This document shows positions 8,054-16,228 of a DNA stretch of 64,000 bases, one piece after another. The position numbers and the translations under genes are program-made. Positions within the stretch are counted from its first letter, which is position 1. The number at the start of each line of letters is the position of its first letter. Source of the DNA: UBA940 sp964464465 (lineage in GTDB: Bacteria > Bacteroidota > Bacteroidia > Bacteroidales > Rikenellaceae); NCBI GenBank assembly GCA_964464465.1, contig CAYXGF010000002.1, positions 1 through 64,000 on the forward strand, read 5' to 3'. Under the pieces are notes generated by a model. The model had not been told where the DNA came from, did not search any database, and saw only the letters and a program-made list of their open reading frames with translations.

Positions 8054-8745
8054 GCGTTCTCGTAAATCTCCATGAAACGTACCATCTGCTCCTCCACCGT
8101 CATGTGCGAGTTGTCCATCACTATCGCGTCGTCGGCCTTGCGGAGCGGGGATACAGCACGGCTCTGGTCGAGCGTGTCGCGCGAGCGGATGTTCTCCTCG
8201 ATTTCTTGCAGCGAGACCTGCTGGCCTTTGGCCCGCAGCTCGTCGTAGCGTCTTTGCGCGCGCACCTGCGCGTCGGCCGTCATGAACAGTTTTATCTCTG
8301 CATCGGGAAACACCACCGTGCCGATGTCGCGGCCGTCCATCACGACGCCTCCTCCGGAGCCAATCTTCTGTTGCAGGGCGACGAGCTTCTCGCGCACCTC
8401 CCTGACGGAGCTGACCTGACTGACGAAGTTGCTCACCTCTATGGTGCGTATCTTGCCCTCCACCATGACGGAGTTGACGTATATGTCGCTTGCACCGCGC
8501 TGCTGGTTGAACCGGAAGTCTATGTTCACCTCGTCCAGACGCTCCACGAGGGCATGCGTGTCGAGTATTCCGGCGCTTATTATTCCGTTTTCGATTGCGA
8601 AGAGCGTCACGGCGCGGTACATGGCACCCGTGTCGATGAATACGTATCCCAGACGGGCGGCTATGAGCCGTGCGAAAGTGCTTTTGCCGCACGACGAGAA
8701 TCCGTCCACGGCTATGGTAATCTTGGGTTTGTCTTTTGTGTACAT
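8044..8745 (-). CDS. cmk: Cytidylate kinase Cmk
   Basis: 233 residues. The enzyme phosphorylates CMP and dCMP to the diphosphates. The N-terminal P-loop GFSSCGKST, the FIDTGAMYR CMP-binding motif, MDGRDIGTVVFP and the RR-DEL-AKG lid region are present. The start is the ATG at 8745, eight bases after the stop of the LysE-type gene. Its 3' end overlaps ispH. A cmk-ispH pair is a recurrent Bacteroidota arrangement. Confidence 0.95.
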   Translation of the reverse strand: MYTKDKPKITIAVDGFSSCGKSTFARLIAARLGYVFIDTGAMYRAVTLFAIENGIISAGILDTHALVERLDEVNIDFRFNQQRGASDIYVNSVMVEGKIRTIEVSNFVSQVSSVREVREKLVALQQKIGSGGGVVMDGRDIGTVVFPDAEIKLFMTADAQVRAQRRYDELRAKGQQVSLQEIEENIRSRDTLDQSRAVSPLRKADDAIVMDNSHMTVEEQMVRFMEIYENACA

Positions 8746-8753
8746 TATAGGTT

Positions 8754-9407
8754 TCAACGCATATTCTGAATAAACATGGCAAGTACCGCCGAGGCTCCCA
8801 GCACCACGATTGCCACACCGGCCACCCGGTTTATCCACAGCAGGTGCCGCGGCCGGAATTTGTTGCGCAGGCTGTTGATTACGGTGATGAGGAGGAACCA
8901 CCACGAGGCGGCGCCTGCGAAGAATCCGCTTATCATGGCTGCGCCCGTGATGAGCCGCGGCTCGTCGGAGATTTCGGCCTCGGTCATGTCGATGCCCAGG
9001 GCCGTGAATATCACCACCAGCCAGAGTATGAATGCGGGATTGGTCAGCGTGAGCAGGAATGTAGACAGATAATCCTTCCACATGTTGCTCTTGCCGGCCC
9101 TGTTGCGGCGAATCTGTACCACGGGATTGGTCATGAAGATGTTTACTCCCACCACGACCACGCATATCCCGCCCAGCACCGTGAGAATCGTCATGTTGGC
9201 CTCTATCAGCGAACTGATTACCGAGATGAAGAAATACGCCACCGTGGCGAAAAGCGTGTCTGCGGATGCGGCTCCGAGTCCCGATGCGAATCCGGATTTG
9301 CGGTTCTTGCTCAGCGTGCGCTGTATGCACAATATCCCCACCGGCCCCAATGTTATTGAAGCCGTGAGACCTATGATGACTCCCCTGAGAAAAAATTCTA
9401 TCCACAT
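8754..9407 (-). CDS. LysE-family transporter
   Basis: 217 residues with six predicted membrane helices. The N-terminal block ITLGPVGILCIQRTLSKNRKSGFASGLGAASADTLF is diagnostic of LysE/RhtB exporters of amino acids or related metabolites. ATG at 9407 is preferred over an upstream TTG-type extension that would begin inside the -7 element. It heads the cmk-ispH run. The substrate cannot be predicted. Confidence 0.85.
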   Translation of the reverse strand: MWIEFFLRGVIIGLTASITLGPVGILCIQRTLSKNRKSGFASGLGAASADTLFATVAYFFISVISSLIEANMTILTVLGGICVVVVGVNIFMTNPVVQIRRNRAGKSNMWKDYLSTFLLTLTNPAFILWLVVIFTALGIDMTEAEISDEPRLITGAAMISGFFAGAASWWFLLITVINSLRNKFRPRHLLWINRVAGVAIVVLGASAVLAMFIQNMR

Positions 9408-9436
9408 AACCTTAATTATCGACGGGTCGCAGAGCG

Positions 9437-9463
9437 CAAATGTAGTAAATATATCTATCTTTG
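9437..9463. promoter_or_regulatory. Divergent -7 elements, LysE-type gene and lnt
   Basis: Minus strand TACATTTG (9444-9437) faces the LysE-type gene. Plus strand TATCTTTG (9456-9463) faces lnt. The two -7 boxes are separated by 11 bases, so the polymerase sites must overlap. No good -33 box was seen for either. Confidence 0.5.
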
Positions 9464-9481
9464 CCAGCAAAACGGTTCAAA

Positions 9482-11044
9482 ATGAAAAACGGATTTCTGC
9501 TCTGCATACTCAGTGCCGTGCTCATGTCTCTGGCATGGATAGGCTGCGGAGCGCTGTGGCTTGCGGTCGGAATGGTTCCGATGATAGCGCTCAGCGCCTC
9601 GACGGACGGCAGTGCCCGGTCACTGGGGCGGATGGCGCTCTTTACCGCGCTGTGGATTGCCGTCTGGTATGCCATAGACGTGTGGTGGGTGTGGTATGCT
9701 ACGCCGGCCGGACCGGTTGCCGCGGCCATTGTGGCGTATATGTATCTCGGGTGTGCGTTCATGATATTTCATTTCGTGTCCAAGCGCGCTCCGAAGCCGC
9801 TGGCGTATACGGTGCTGGTATGCGCGTGGATTGCAGCGGAGTATTTCTACAACATATGGCAATTATCGTTCCCGTGGCTGTGTATCGGCAACGGATTCGC
9901 ACGCGAGCCGTGGCTCGTGCAGTGGTATGAATATACGGGCGTATACGGCGGAACGCTGTGGATGCTGCTGTGCAATATTGCTGTGTACGAATGTATAGTG
10001 GCGGCACGTCCGCGCCGCTTTGTCCCTCCGGTGTTGCTTGTGGCGCTGCCGGCGGCAGTGTCGGCTGTCATGTATTTCACATACGAGCCGGACGGGCGGA
10101 CCGTCTCGGTGAGCGTTGTGCAGCCCAATATAGATGCGTGGAACGAGAAGTTCGACACGCCGCAGAGCGAGCAGACGCAGAACCTGCTCTCGCTCGCTTC
10201 GCAGGCCCCGTCCGGAGTGCAGTTCATAGTGATGCCGGAGACGGCTCTGGATGAGAATATTACGGAGGACGATGTGAATGCCTCGGCTTCGGTGCGCCTG
10301 TTCCGCCGTCTTCTGGCACGCAAGTATCCGGGTGCGGCGATAATCACGGGTGCCACCACGTTCCGTTACTACGATGCGCCAGCCACCCGTACCGCCAGGC
10401 GGTACCGCGGCGGGGATGGCTGGTACGACATTTTCAATACGGCGATATGTATAGACACGTCGAGGAATACGGTGCTGCATCACAAAAACAAGCTTGTCAT
10501 CGGCGCCGAGATGATGCCGGACTGGTGGTGGGTGAGAAATCTCGACCGGTTCATCATCGACCTGGGCGGTACGACGGGGCATTTCGGGACCGATTCGTTC
10601 CGCCGCACGTTCCGTAACGGCGATGTCGTGACGGCCGCGATGATTTGCTACGAGTCGATATACGGGGCTTACGTGGCGCAGTATGTGCGCGGCGGAGCGC
10701 AGTTCCTGTGTATAATAACGAACGACGGATGGTGGGGCGATACGCCGGGTTACAGACAGCATTTCTCGTATGCCCGTCTGCGTGCCATCGAGAACCGGCG
10801 AAGCATAGCCCGCAGCGCCAATACCGGCATTTCTGGATTCATCACTCCGCGCGGCGATGTCATCGAGTCCCTGGGCTGGGACCGGCGCGGCGAGTTGCAT
10901 GCCGACATTCCGCTCGGCGATAGTCTGACGTTCTATACGCGGCACGGCGACTACATATGTTCGCTGGCGATATATACGCTGGGGCTGTGCCTGCTGTATT
11001 TCATGGCCTATCGTGTCCGCCGGCGCAATCATTTGGCAGATTGA
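9482..11044 (+). CDS. lnt: Apolipoprotein N-acyltransferase Lnt
   Basis: 520 residues: about six to eight N-terminal membrane helices, a periplasmic nitrilase domain (about 215-490) and a last helix at the C-terminus. The catalytic triad is visible as E253 (VMPETALDEN), K335 (HHKNKLV) and C389 (MICYESIYG). TNDGWWGDT and IENRRSIARSANTG also match the family. It N-acylates the lipobox cysteine of lipoproteins in the inner membrane. The ATG at 9482 follows closely after the -7 box. It is followed five bases later by folC. Confidence 0.93.
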   Translation: MKNGFLLCILSAVLMSLAWIGCGALWLAVGMVPMIALSASTDGSARSLGRMALFTALWIAVWYAIDVWWVWYATPAGPVAAAIVAYMYLGCAFMIFHFVSKRAPKPLAYTVLVCAWIAAEYFYNIWQLSFPWLCIGNGFAREPWLVQWYEYTGVYGGTLWMLLCNIAVYECIVAARPRRFVPPVLLVALPAAVSAVMYFTYEPDGRTVSVSVVQPNIDAWNEKFDTPQSEQTQNLLSLASQAPSGVQFIVMPETALDENITEDDVNASASVRLFRRLLARKYPGAAIITGATTFRYYDAPATRTARRYRGGDGWYDIFNTAICIDTSRNTVLHHKNKLVIGAEMMPDWWWVRNLDRFIIDLGGTTGHFGTDSFRRTFRNGDVVTAAMICYESIYGAYVAQYVRGGAQFLCIITNDGWWGDTPGYRQHFSYARLRAIENRRSIARSANTGISGFITPRGDVIESLGWDRRGELHADIPLGDSLTFYTRHGDYICSLAIYTLGLCLLYFMAYRVRRRNHLAD

Positions 11045-11049
11045 TATTG

Positions 11050-12345
11050 ATGAAGATGGATTACAAGCAGACTCTCGAATTCCTGTACGGCAGCATGCCG
11101 AGTTTCCAGGCTGTCGGCAGTGCCGGTTACAAGCCGGGCCTTGACAATATCCGCGGCTTCTGCCGTTATCTGGGCGACCCGCAGAATAATTTTCTGACTG
11201 TTCATGTGGCCGGAACCAACGGCAAGGGTTCCGTGTCGCACATGATTGCATCGGTTCTTATGGCGGCCGGGTACAGGACGGGCCTTTATACCTCGCCGCA
11301 TCTTCATGATTTCCGCGAACGTATACGCATCGACGGCCGGATGATAGACGAGCAGGATGTCGTCGGGTTCGTGGACCGGCACAGAGAGCGCATGGTCGGG
11401 GCCGGACTCTCTTTCTTCGAGATGACGACGGCGCTGGCCTTCGACTGTTTCTCGCGGGCCGGAGTCAGTGTGGCCGTTATAGAGACCGGACTCGGCGGCC
11501 GGCTCGACGCCACCAATATAATCATGCCTGTGCTGAGCGTTATAACCAACATCGGGCTGGACCATACGCAGTATCTGGGCGATACGATTGAGAAGATAGC
11601 TTCGGAGAAGGCCGGAATAATAAAGGACGGCGTGCCGGTGGTTGTCGGTCAGAGCGACAGCCGCAGCGACGCCGTGTTTGCAGAAAGGGCGCTGGGGGCG
11701 CATTCGCCGATAGTTTTTGCCGACCGGAACTATGCCGTGACCGACCGCACTTTGCGCGACGGCCTTTTCTCGTACGTCGTGCGGGAAATGTCGTCCGGAA
11801 AGGAGCGGGTTGCCCAGATAGATTTGGGAGGAGAGTATCAGCGCAAGAATATACTTACCGTGTTTGCGGCGCTCGATGTTCTGGTGGCGGGAGATGCCCT
11901 GTGTCTGCCGCAGGAGAAGATAGCGCAAGGGCTCCGCTGTGCAGCCGCCTCTACGGGACTGCGCGGCAGATGGCAGGTCTTGAAAGACGCTCCTCTGGTG
12001 GTGTGCGACACGGGACACAACGCACACGGTCTCCGAGAGGTGGTGGCGCAGATAAAAAGACAGAAGTACGACAGGCTTTTTATGGTTCTGGGGGTTGTTC
12101 GGGACAAAGACCTCGGAAGCGTGATTCCGCTTATGCCGCGCGATGCGGAGTATGTCTTCACGCAGGCGGCGATAGAAAGGGCCATGCCGGCCGAGGAGCT
12201 GCGCGATGCCTTTGCGGCGGCGGGAATACACGGATGTGCCGTCGTCGGAGTGCGTCAGGCGCTGGACTATGCCGAGAGCAGGGCCGCGGCCGGAGATATG
12301 GTTTTCGTGGGCGGAAGCACATATACGGTTGCCGAGATTCTGTGA
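11050..12345 (+). CDS. folC: Bifunctional folylpolyglutamate/dihydrofolate synthase FolC
   Basis: 431 residues of the Mur-ligase superfamily, adding glutamate to dihydropteroate or folate with ATP. The P-loop HVAGTNGKGSVS is near residues 52-63, followed by LYTSPHLHDFRERIRI (folate-binding), ETGLGGRLDATN, ITNIGLDH and a C-terminal domain with DTGHNAHG. ATG at 11050 follows the lnt stop by five bases; the ATG at 11056 is an alternative. Likely one transcript with lnt. Confidence 0.93.
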   Translation: MKMDYKQTLEFLYGSMPSFQAVGSAGYKPGLDNIRGFCRYLGDPQNNFLTVHVAGTNGKGSVSHMIASVLMAAGYRTGLYTSPHLHDFRERIRIDGRMIDEQDVVGFVDRHRERMVGAGLSFFEMTTALAFDCFSRAGVSVAVIETGLGGRLDATNIIMPVLSVITNIGLDHTQYLGDTIEKIASEKAGIIKDGVPVVVGQSDSRSDAVFAERALGAHSPIVFADRNYAVTDRTLRDGLFSYVVREMSSGKERVAQIDLGGEYQRKNILTVFAALDVLVAGDALCLPQEKIAQGLRCAAASTGLRGRWQVLKDAPLVVCDTGHNAHGLREVVAQIKRQKYDRLFMVLGVVRDKDLGSVIPLMPRDAEYVFTQAAIERAMPAEELRDAFAAAGIHGCAVVGVRQALDYAESRAAAGDMVFVGGSTYTVAEIL

Positions 12346-12430
12346 CGGGGATGTTGTGCATGTACGTGAATTGTTGATAAGTAGGCAATAACTTGGCATA
12401 CTAAATGTACCTTTAACACTGTTTATAAAG

Positions 12431-12438
12431 TAAATTTG
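12431..12438 (+). promoter_or_regulatory. Putative -7 element for the DUF3467 gene
   Basis: TAAATTTG matches TAnnTTTG, 27 bases before the ATG at 12465. No clear TTTG -33 box lies at the usual distance. Confidence 0.4.
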
Positions 12439-12464
12439 TGTTTGAATCAAATCCGATATACTTT

Positions 12465-12785
12465 ATGGCAGAGATAAAAAAACTCGGAATAGATATAGAA
12501 CTGAGCGACGATATCGCTCAGGGGGAATATGCCAATCTGGCCATCATCTCGCATTCCAGTTCGGAGTTCGTTCTTGACTTCGCAGCACTGATGCCGGGTG
12601 TCCCGAAAGCAAAAATCAAAAGCAGGATAGTGCTTGCGCCGGAACATGCCAAACGTCTGCTGCTGTCGTTGCAGGAGAATGTGACACGTTACGAGAGCGC
12701 AATGGGTCGTATAGAGATTCCTGTGCCGCCTGCTTCGGACGACTCCGGACAGGTGACAATGGGCTTCAACCTCGGCGAGGCGTAA
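12465..12785 (+). CDS. DUF3467 family protein
   Basis: 106 residues. The DUF3467 core is recognisable: an early GEYANLAIISHSSSEFVLDFA strand pair, the LMPGVPKAKIKSRIVLAPEHAKRLL block and a helical tail with NVTRYESAMG. The family is small, cytosolic, found widely in Bacteroidota, and has no assigned activity. ATG at 12465 is used because the translated upstream sequence contains the -7 element. It appears monocistronic, with a terminator about 130 bases downstream. Confidence 0.85.
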   Translation: MAEIKKLGIDIELSDDIAQGEYANLAIISHSSSEFVLDFAALMPGVPKAKIKSRIVLAPEHAKRLLLSLQENVTRYESAMGRIEIPVPPASDDSGQVTMGFNLGEA

Positions 12786-12916
12786 TGTACGCCGGGCTGT
12801 CGGCATGAAGCGTTGTGTCGGCGGGAGAGTTCCTGCTGTCAGGTCTGCGTTTCCGACTGCTATTTATGTAATGACATCTGATATGGCCGGTGCATGATTG
12901 ATACCGGCATTGTAAT

Positions 12917-12956
12917 CGGCTGCAAGACAAGTTAAGAATCTTGCAGCCGCTTTTTT
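12917..12956 (+). terminator. Rho-independent terminator
   Basis: An 11-bp perfect stem (CGGCTGCAAGA 12917-12927, TCTTGCAGCCG 12939-12949) with an 11-base loop is followed by C and TTTTTT. It ends the DUF3467 transcript. The rest of 12786-13259 holds repeat copy 1 and the promoter of the next gene. Confidence 0.88.
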
Positions 12957-12974
12957 GTTAAGGCGACTGGTTTG

Positions 12975-13086
12975 TAATGCGGTAAGTAGCCTGCGAATGT
13001 TATGAACGAATGAAATGAGCGGGCCAGCGCGTGGCGAGGCTCCGGCCCGCGCACGCCGCAAGAGCGCATAACTGTAAATTGTATAT
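12975..13086 (+). repeat. Dispersed structured repeat, copy 1
   Basis: About 112 bases that closely match the minus strand of 30379-30492. Shared blocks in order are TAATGCGG, AGCCTGCGAA, CGAATGAAATGAGCGGGC, AGGCTCCGGCCCGCGC, AGCGCATAACTGTAAA and TTGTATAT, separated by short variable stretches. Internal complementarity is conserved: GCGGGCC (13019-13025) with GGCCCGC (13044-13050), and AGCCT (12988-12992) with AGGCT (13037-13041). It lies upstream of the -7 box at 13230, so it is probably not in that gene's leader. It has no coding capacity. Nature unknown: mobile palindromic element or small RNA are both possible. Confidence 0.75.
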
Positions 13087-13229
13087 TAATAGCCTTACAC
13101 TGTTGCATTCCGTTTTTTTACGGTCCGGTTACAGTTTATTGCCCTATGCGGTGCAGCCTGCGAAAGAAATCCAAGTTTATATCTATTATAATTGTAGTGC
13201 TAAATAGTATATGTTTGCCATTATTTTCA

Positions 13230-13237
13230 TAACTTTG
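13230..13237 (+). promoter_or_regulatory. Putative -7 element
   Basis: TAACTTTG, 22 bases before the ATG of the membrane protein gene at 13260, matches TAnnTTTG. A TTTG occurs at 13214 but only 12 bases upstream. Confidence 0.4.
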
Positions 13238-13259
13238 TGATAATAATATATGTAACCAT

Positions 13260-13931
13260 ATGAAGAATAATCTGGAAAACGAAGACAGGGGCGGGCTGAG
13301 AGGCTGCCTCATCGGAATATTGTTCATTGCCGTTGTAGTGATGATTATCATTGCCGTACTTTGGCGTACAGGACTTGTCCGTCTTGAAAGTGTGCCGGAG
13401 GTTGTGGAACAGGATGATTCGGTTGAAGAGGTTGACATAATATCTTCGACTGAATTCAAGGTGACTGAAAACGAGTGGAGAGCGTTGCAAAAGGAGGTTA
13501 AACAGTTGCGCAGCGAGGTAGACCGATTGAAACAGGGCGGGACGAAGACGACAGCAGTGCAAAGGACCGTTTCTGCCGGACAAACCGCATCAGTGCCTGC
13601 GGCATCTGTCGGGGCGGATGATATTACGCTCGCCAATTATTCCCATAACTGGATTAATTCAGATGCTGCTGCCGCTTTCAGGAACAATACCGACCGTACC
13701 ATTTCAAGTGTGACAGGTCGCATGGTCTATTATGATATGAGCGGCAATATGCTCGACTATCAGGATTTTACAAGGTCAGTTACTATCGAGCCCGGAATGG
13801 TAAAAAGCGTTGATTTGAAAGGGTATGGGCACAATGACTATTACGCTTATTACAAAAGTGAGGCGATTCCGACAAATCCCGACCGGAAATACAAGGTGAA
13901 ATTCGAGCTGAAATCATACAAAGTAAGATGA
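13260..13931 (+). CDS. Membrane-anchored protein with short coiled coil, unknown function
   Basis: 223 residues. A short charged N-terminus leads to one transmembrane helix (about residues 15-35, GCLIGILFIAVVVMIIIAVLW), an acidic linker, a coiled coil (about 65-92) and a C-terminal beta-sandwich-like domain (about 120-220) with NNTDRTISSVTGRMVYYDMSGNML, reminiscent of FxLYD-type domains. The N-in topology puts the C-terminal domain in the periplasm. Function not recognised. The layout repeats that of the gene at 2278. The gene is more A+T-rich than its neighbours. Confidence 0.7.
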   Translation: MKNNLENEDRGGLRGCLIGILFIAVVVMIIIAVLWRTGLVRLESVPEVVEQDDSVEEVDIISSTEFKVTENEWRALQKEVKQLRSEVDRLKQGGTKTTAVQRTVSAGQTASVPAASVGADDITLANYSHNWINSDAAAAFRNNTDRTISSVTGRMVYYDMSGNMLDYQDFTRSVTIEPGMVKSVDLKGYGHNDYYAYYKSEAIPTNPDRKYKVKFELKSYKVR

Positions 13932-13984
13932 CAGGCACTTTTTTACAAACAACACGCGTGGTTTTCGACCCGCTCGTAAAGTAA

Positions 13985-14185
13985 GTGCTGATTATTCTGG
14001 CGATTGCACTCGTATTGGGATTGGCGTATCTGTTGCGCGTACACATCGCATATCGGATGGCGAAGAACAGACGTCGGGACCCCTTGGGATGGGTGCTTCC
14101 GTCTCTCTTTTTCTCGCCGTTGCTTACCTGGATAATCCTGCTTATTGCCGGAGATGACAAATCCTTCCGTATGCATACGGATTAA
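13985..14185 (+). CDS. Small membrane protein
   Basis: 66 residues with a GTG start directly after an in-frame stop (13982-13984). Two hydrophobic helices flank a short basic loop MAKNRRRDPLGWV, followed by SLFFSPLLTWIILLIAGDD. This RxPxGW-SxxFSPLxxWIxLLxxGDD pattern recurs in small Bacteroidota membrane proteins of unknown function, which is why I accept the frame despite its size. The start is uncertain. It lies 53 bases after the preceding membrane protein gene. Confidence 0.6.
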   Translation: MLIILAIALVLGLAYLLRVHIAYRMAKNRRRDPLGWVLPSLFFSPLLTWIILLIAGDDKSFRMHTD

Positions 14186-14242
14186 TGCGCTTTTAGAATA
14201 ACCGTTTCAATGCCGCTCGCCCGTTTTATGCGTTGACTGCGC

Positions 14243-14716
14243 TTATTCGTGGTGGTATGGCTCGTTGTTGAGGATGGTGAATGCGCGGTAGAGTTGTTCG
14301 GTGAATATGGCACGGACAATCTGGTGCGAGAAGGTCATGCGGGACAGCGACAGCTTGGCGTTGGCTCTGTCGTATATCTGCGGTGAGAATCCGTATGGTC
14401 CGCCGATGATGAAGCAGATTTTGCGCGGCGACACATTCATGCGTTTCTGCAACCATGCGGCGAAACCGGTCGATGTGTACTGTTCGCCCTTGTCGTCGAG
14501 CAGCACCACGAAATCCTCGGGCGAGAGTTGTCTCGATATAGCCTCGCCTTCGCGCCGCATCTGGGCGACGGGAGCGGGACGCGACCCCTGTCTGACATCC
14601 GGCACTATGGTTACGGCGAACTTAACGTAGCGGTTTATGCGCCGCATGTACATGTCGAGCAGAGCCTCCACATGTTCCGAGTCCGTCTTGCCTACCGCTA
14701 TGAGTTCTATGTTCAT
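14243..14716 (-). CDS. rlmH: 23S rRNA (pseudouridine1915-N3)-methyltransferase RlmH
   Basis: 157 residues, the normal length for this SPOUT-fold enzyme that methylates pseudouridine 1915 of 23S rRNA. The N-terminal IELIAVGK strand, the LLDDKGEQYTSTGFA segment and the SAM-binding knot FIIGGPYGFSPQIYDRAN and LSLSRMTFSHQIVR are present, and it ends in YHHE like its homologues. The ATG at 14716 overlaps the stop of the upstream GH2-like gene as ATGA, so its translation is probably coupled to that gene. Confidence 0.95.
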   Translation of the reverse strand: MNIELIAVGKTDSEHVEALLDMYMRRINRYVKFAVTIVPDVRQGSRPAPVAQMRREGEAISRQLSPEDFVVLLDDKGEQYTSTGFAAWLQKRMNVSPRKICFIIGGPYGFSPQIYDRANAKLSLSRMTFSHQIVRAIFTEQLYRAFTILNNEPYHHE

Positions 14717-16065
14717 CGTCTGCGCGGAGCTATCTTCATGGCCTGTTCTAAGCTGAGCGCATCCACAGGGGCGATGTCGCTGTTCCACTCACCGTCCGCG
14801 CCGCAGTATGTCACCGGACGCACGGAGTCTGCGCTCTTCATCTGCATGTACGCTTTGTACATGTTGTATCCGTTGCCGGAATCGGACCCCAGCGACCATC
14901 CTATCACGCATCTGTGATTGCGGTTGCGGGAGTACATGCTGCGGGTGCGGTCCAGAAACTCATTCAGATATTCCGGATTGTTGGCCGCCGAGCCGTCGGT
15001 GCCCCTGTCGCCGTTTTTTGCATCGGCATGTATCGCGGCGCAGTCTATGACATAGAACCCTTTTCTGTCGCACATCCGGTAGAACCACGACGGCTGCGGA
15101 TAGTCGACGCAGATGGTGTTTATGCCGCGCCGTTTGAAGGCGAGCATCTTCTGTTCGGCATCCGTCTGTGAAGGTGCGTTGTAGCGGACTGCCGACACCG
15201 CTGTCTTCTGTCCGTTCACTAACAGTCCCTGTTCCGAGAAGTCTATGTCGGCGAATCCGACCGTCAGCGGCAGGTACTCTATGACCTTGCCTCCGTATTT
15301 TATATACAGCATCACCTTGTACAGATTCGGTCTGTCGGCGCTCCACAACCATTTTCCTGCGCTCCAAACCGCCTCGGTGAAACGTACCGTGTCGGTGCTC
15401 AGTCGCGGCACCGATATTTCCGTTATGTTGTAGTTGCGCAGCTTGCCGTCAGGGGTGTATATGTCGTATCCCACATTGAACGTCTCCTCGGTGCGGAATC
15501 CGTTTCTCACCGCTATTTCGAGCGACAGGACTCCGTCGCGGCCGGTAGTGTCGCGCACTGCCGCCACCGAATAGTCGTAAATCGAGATTATCGGTTGTGC
15601 CGAGACCCATAGTCTGTCGGCGGCTGTGGAGTACGCACTTTTGAGGTTGTGTTCCATAATCCGGCTCTCTGGCAGGTCGGCCATCTCCGCCACTATGCTG
15701 TTTGTTCCGAATCCCACGGCGTCTGTTATGTCTATCTCGGCGCCGCTGCGCGAGTCGCTGGCGGTGAAAGTCTCGCTGCCGTTCACGTATATGCGCATAG
15801 CGCCGGCGTTCGGTTCGATGTGCAGGATTATGCGTCTGTCGAGCCAGTTTTCAGGTACGGTCAGTATGCCGGAGTAGACTCCGTCGCCCGCCGCGCTCAG
15901 CAATACCGGAGCATACATCTGGGATGCGTGCCGGCGGTCTGCCTGTGCGTCGGTGCGTATGTCGTAGCTTACGAACGGCGTGCGGAACAGGCGCCTGCCC
16001 TGCTGCGCCTGTGCTGCGGTGCCCAGAAGAAGCAGTGTGGAGACAAATATGATTAATCGGTTCAT
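14713..16065 (-). CDS. Secreted GH2-like protein, probably catalytically inactive
   Basis: 450 residues with a signal peptide (cleavage near AQA-QQ, residue 20). The order resembles glycoside hydrolase family 2: a sugar-binding jelly roll (about 30-150), an Ig-like domain (about 170-280) with LWSADRPNLYKV, and the start of a TIM barrel. The acid/base motif, WSLGNESGNG in active beta-galactosidases, reads WSLGSDSGNG (390-399), so the catalytic Glu is Asp. The chain stops soon after YCGADGEW, long before the usual nucleophile region. It is intact, with no frameshift seen. A non-catalytic binding role or a decayed enzyme are both possible. A -7 box TATATTTG (16133-16126, minus strand) precedes it. 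Confidence 0.75.
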   Translation of the reverse strand: MNRLIIFVSTLLLLGTAAQAQQGRRLFRTPFVSYDIRTDAQADRRHASQMYAPVLLSAAGDGVYSGILTVPENWLDRRIILHIEPNAGAMRIYVNGSETFTASDSRSGAEIDITDAVGFGTNSIVAEMADLPESRIMEHNLKSAYSTAADRLWVSAQPIISIYDYSVAAVRDTTGRDGVLSLEIAVRNGFRTEETFNVGYDIYTPDGKLRNYNITEISVPRLSTDTVRFTEAVWSAGKWLWSADRPNLYKVMLYIKYGGKVIEYLPLTVGFADIDFSEQGLLVNGQKTAVSAVRYNAPSQTDAEQKMLAFKRRGINTICVDYPQPSWFYRMCDRKGFYVIDCAAIHADAKNGDRGTDGSAANNPEYLNEFLDRTRSMYSRNRNHRCVIGWSLGSDSGNGYNMYKAYMQMKSADSVRPVTYCGADGEWNSDIAPVDALSLEQAMKIAPRRR

Positions 16066-16125
16066 TCTCTTGTCGATTTTAGCTTTTTGTGTACGGCGTG
16101 AAGTCTTCGTCTTCGGCCGATGCTA

Positions 16126-16143
16126 CAAATATATCTATTTTTG
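16126..16143. promoter_or_regulatory. Back-to-back -7 elements, GH2-like gene and asnS
   Basis: Minus strand TATATTTG (16133-16126) serves the GH2-like/rlmH pair. Plus strand TATTTTTG (16136-16143) serves asnS. Only two bases separate them, so initiation in the two directions should be mutually exclusive. Confidence 0.5.
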
Positions 16144-16228
16144 CGGTGAACGATATGTTTTTCGGAAAAATTTGCAGATATTTGTAACTCGAATTTTCAA
16201 GCAAACAAACCAAGAAGATATATATAGT

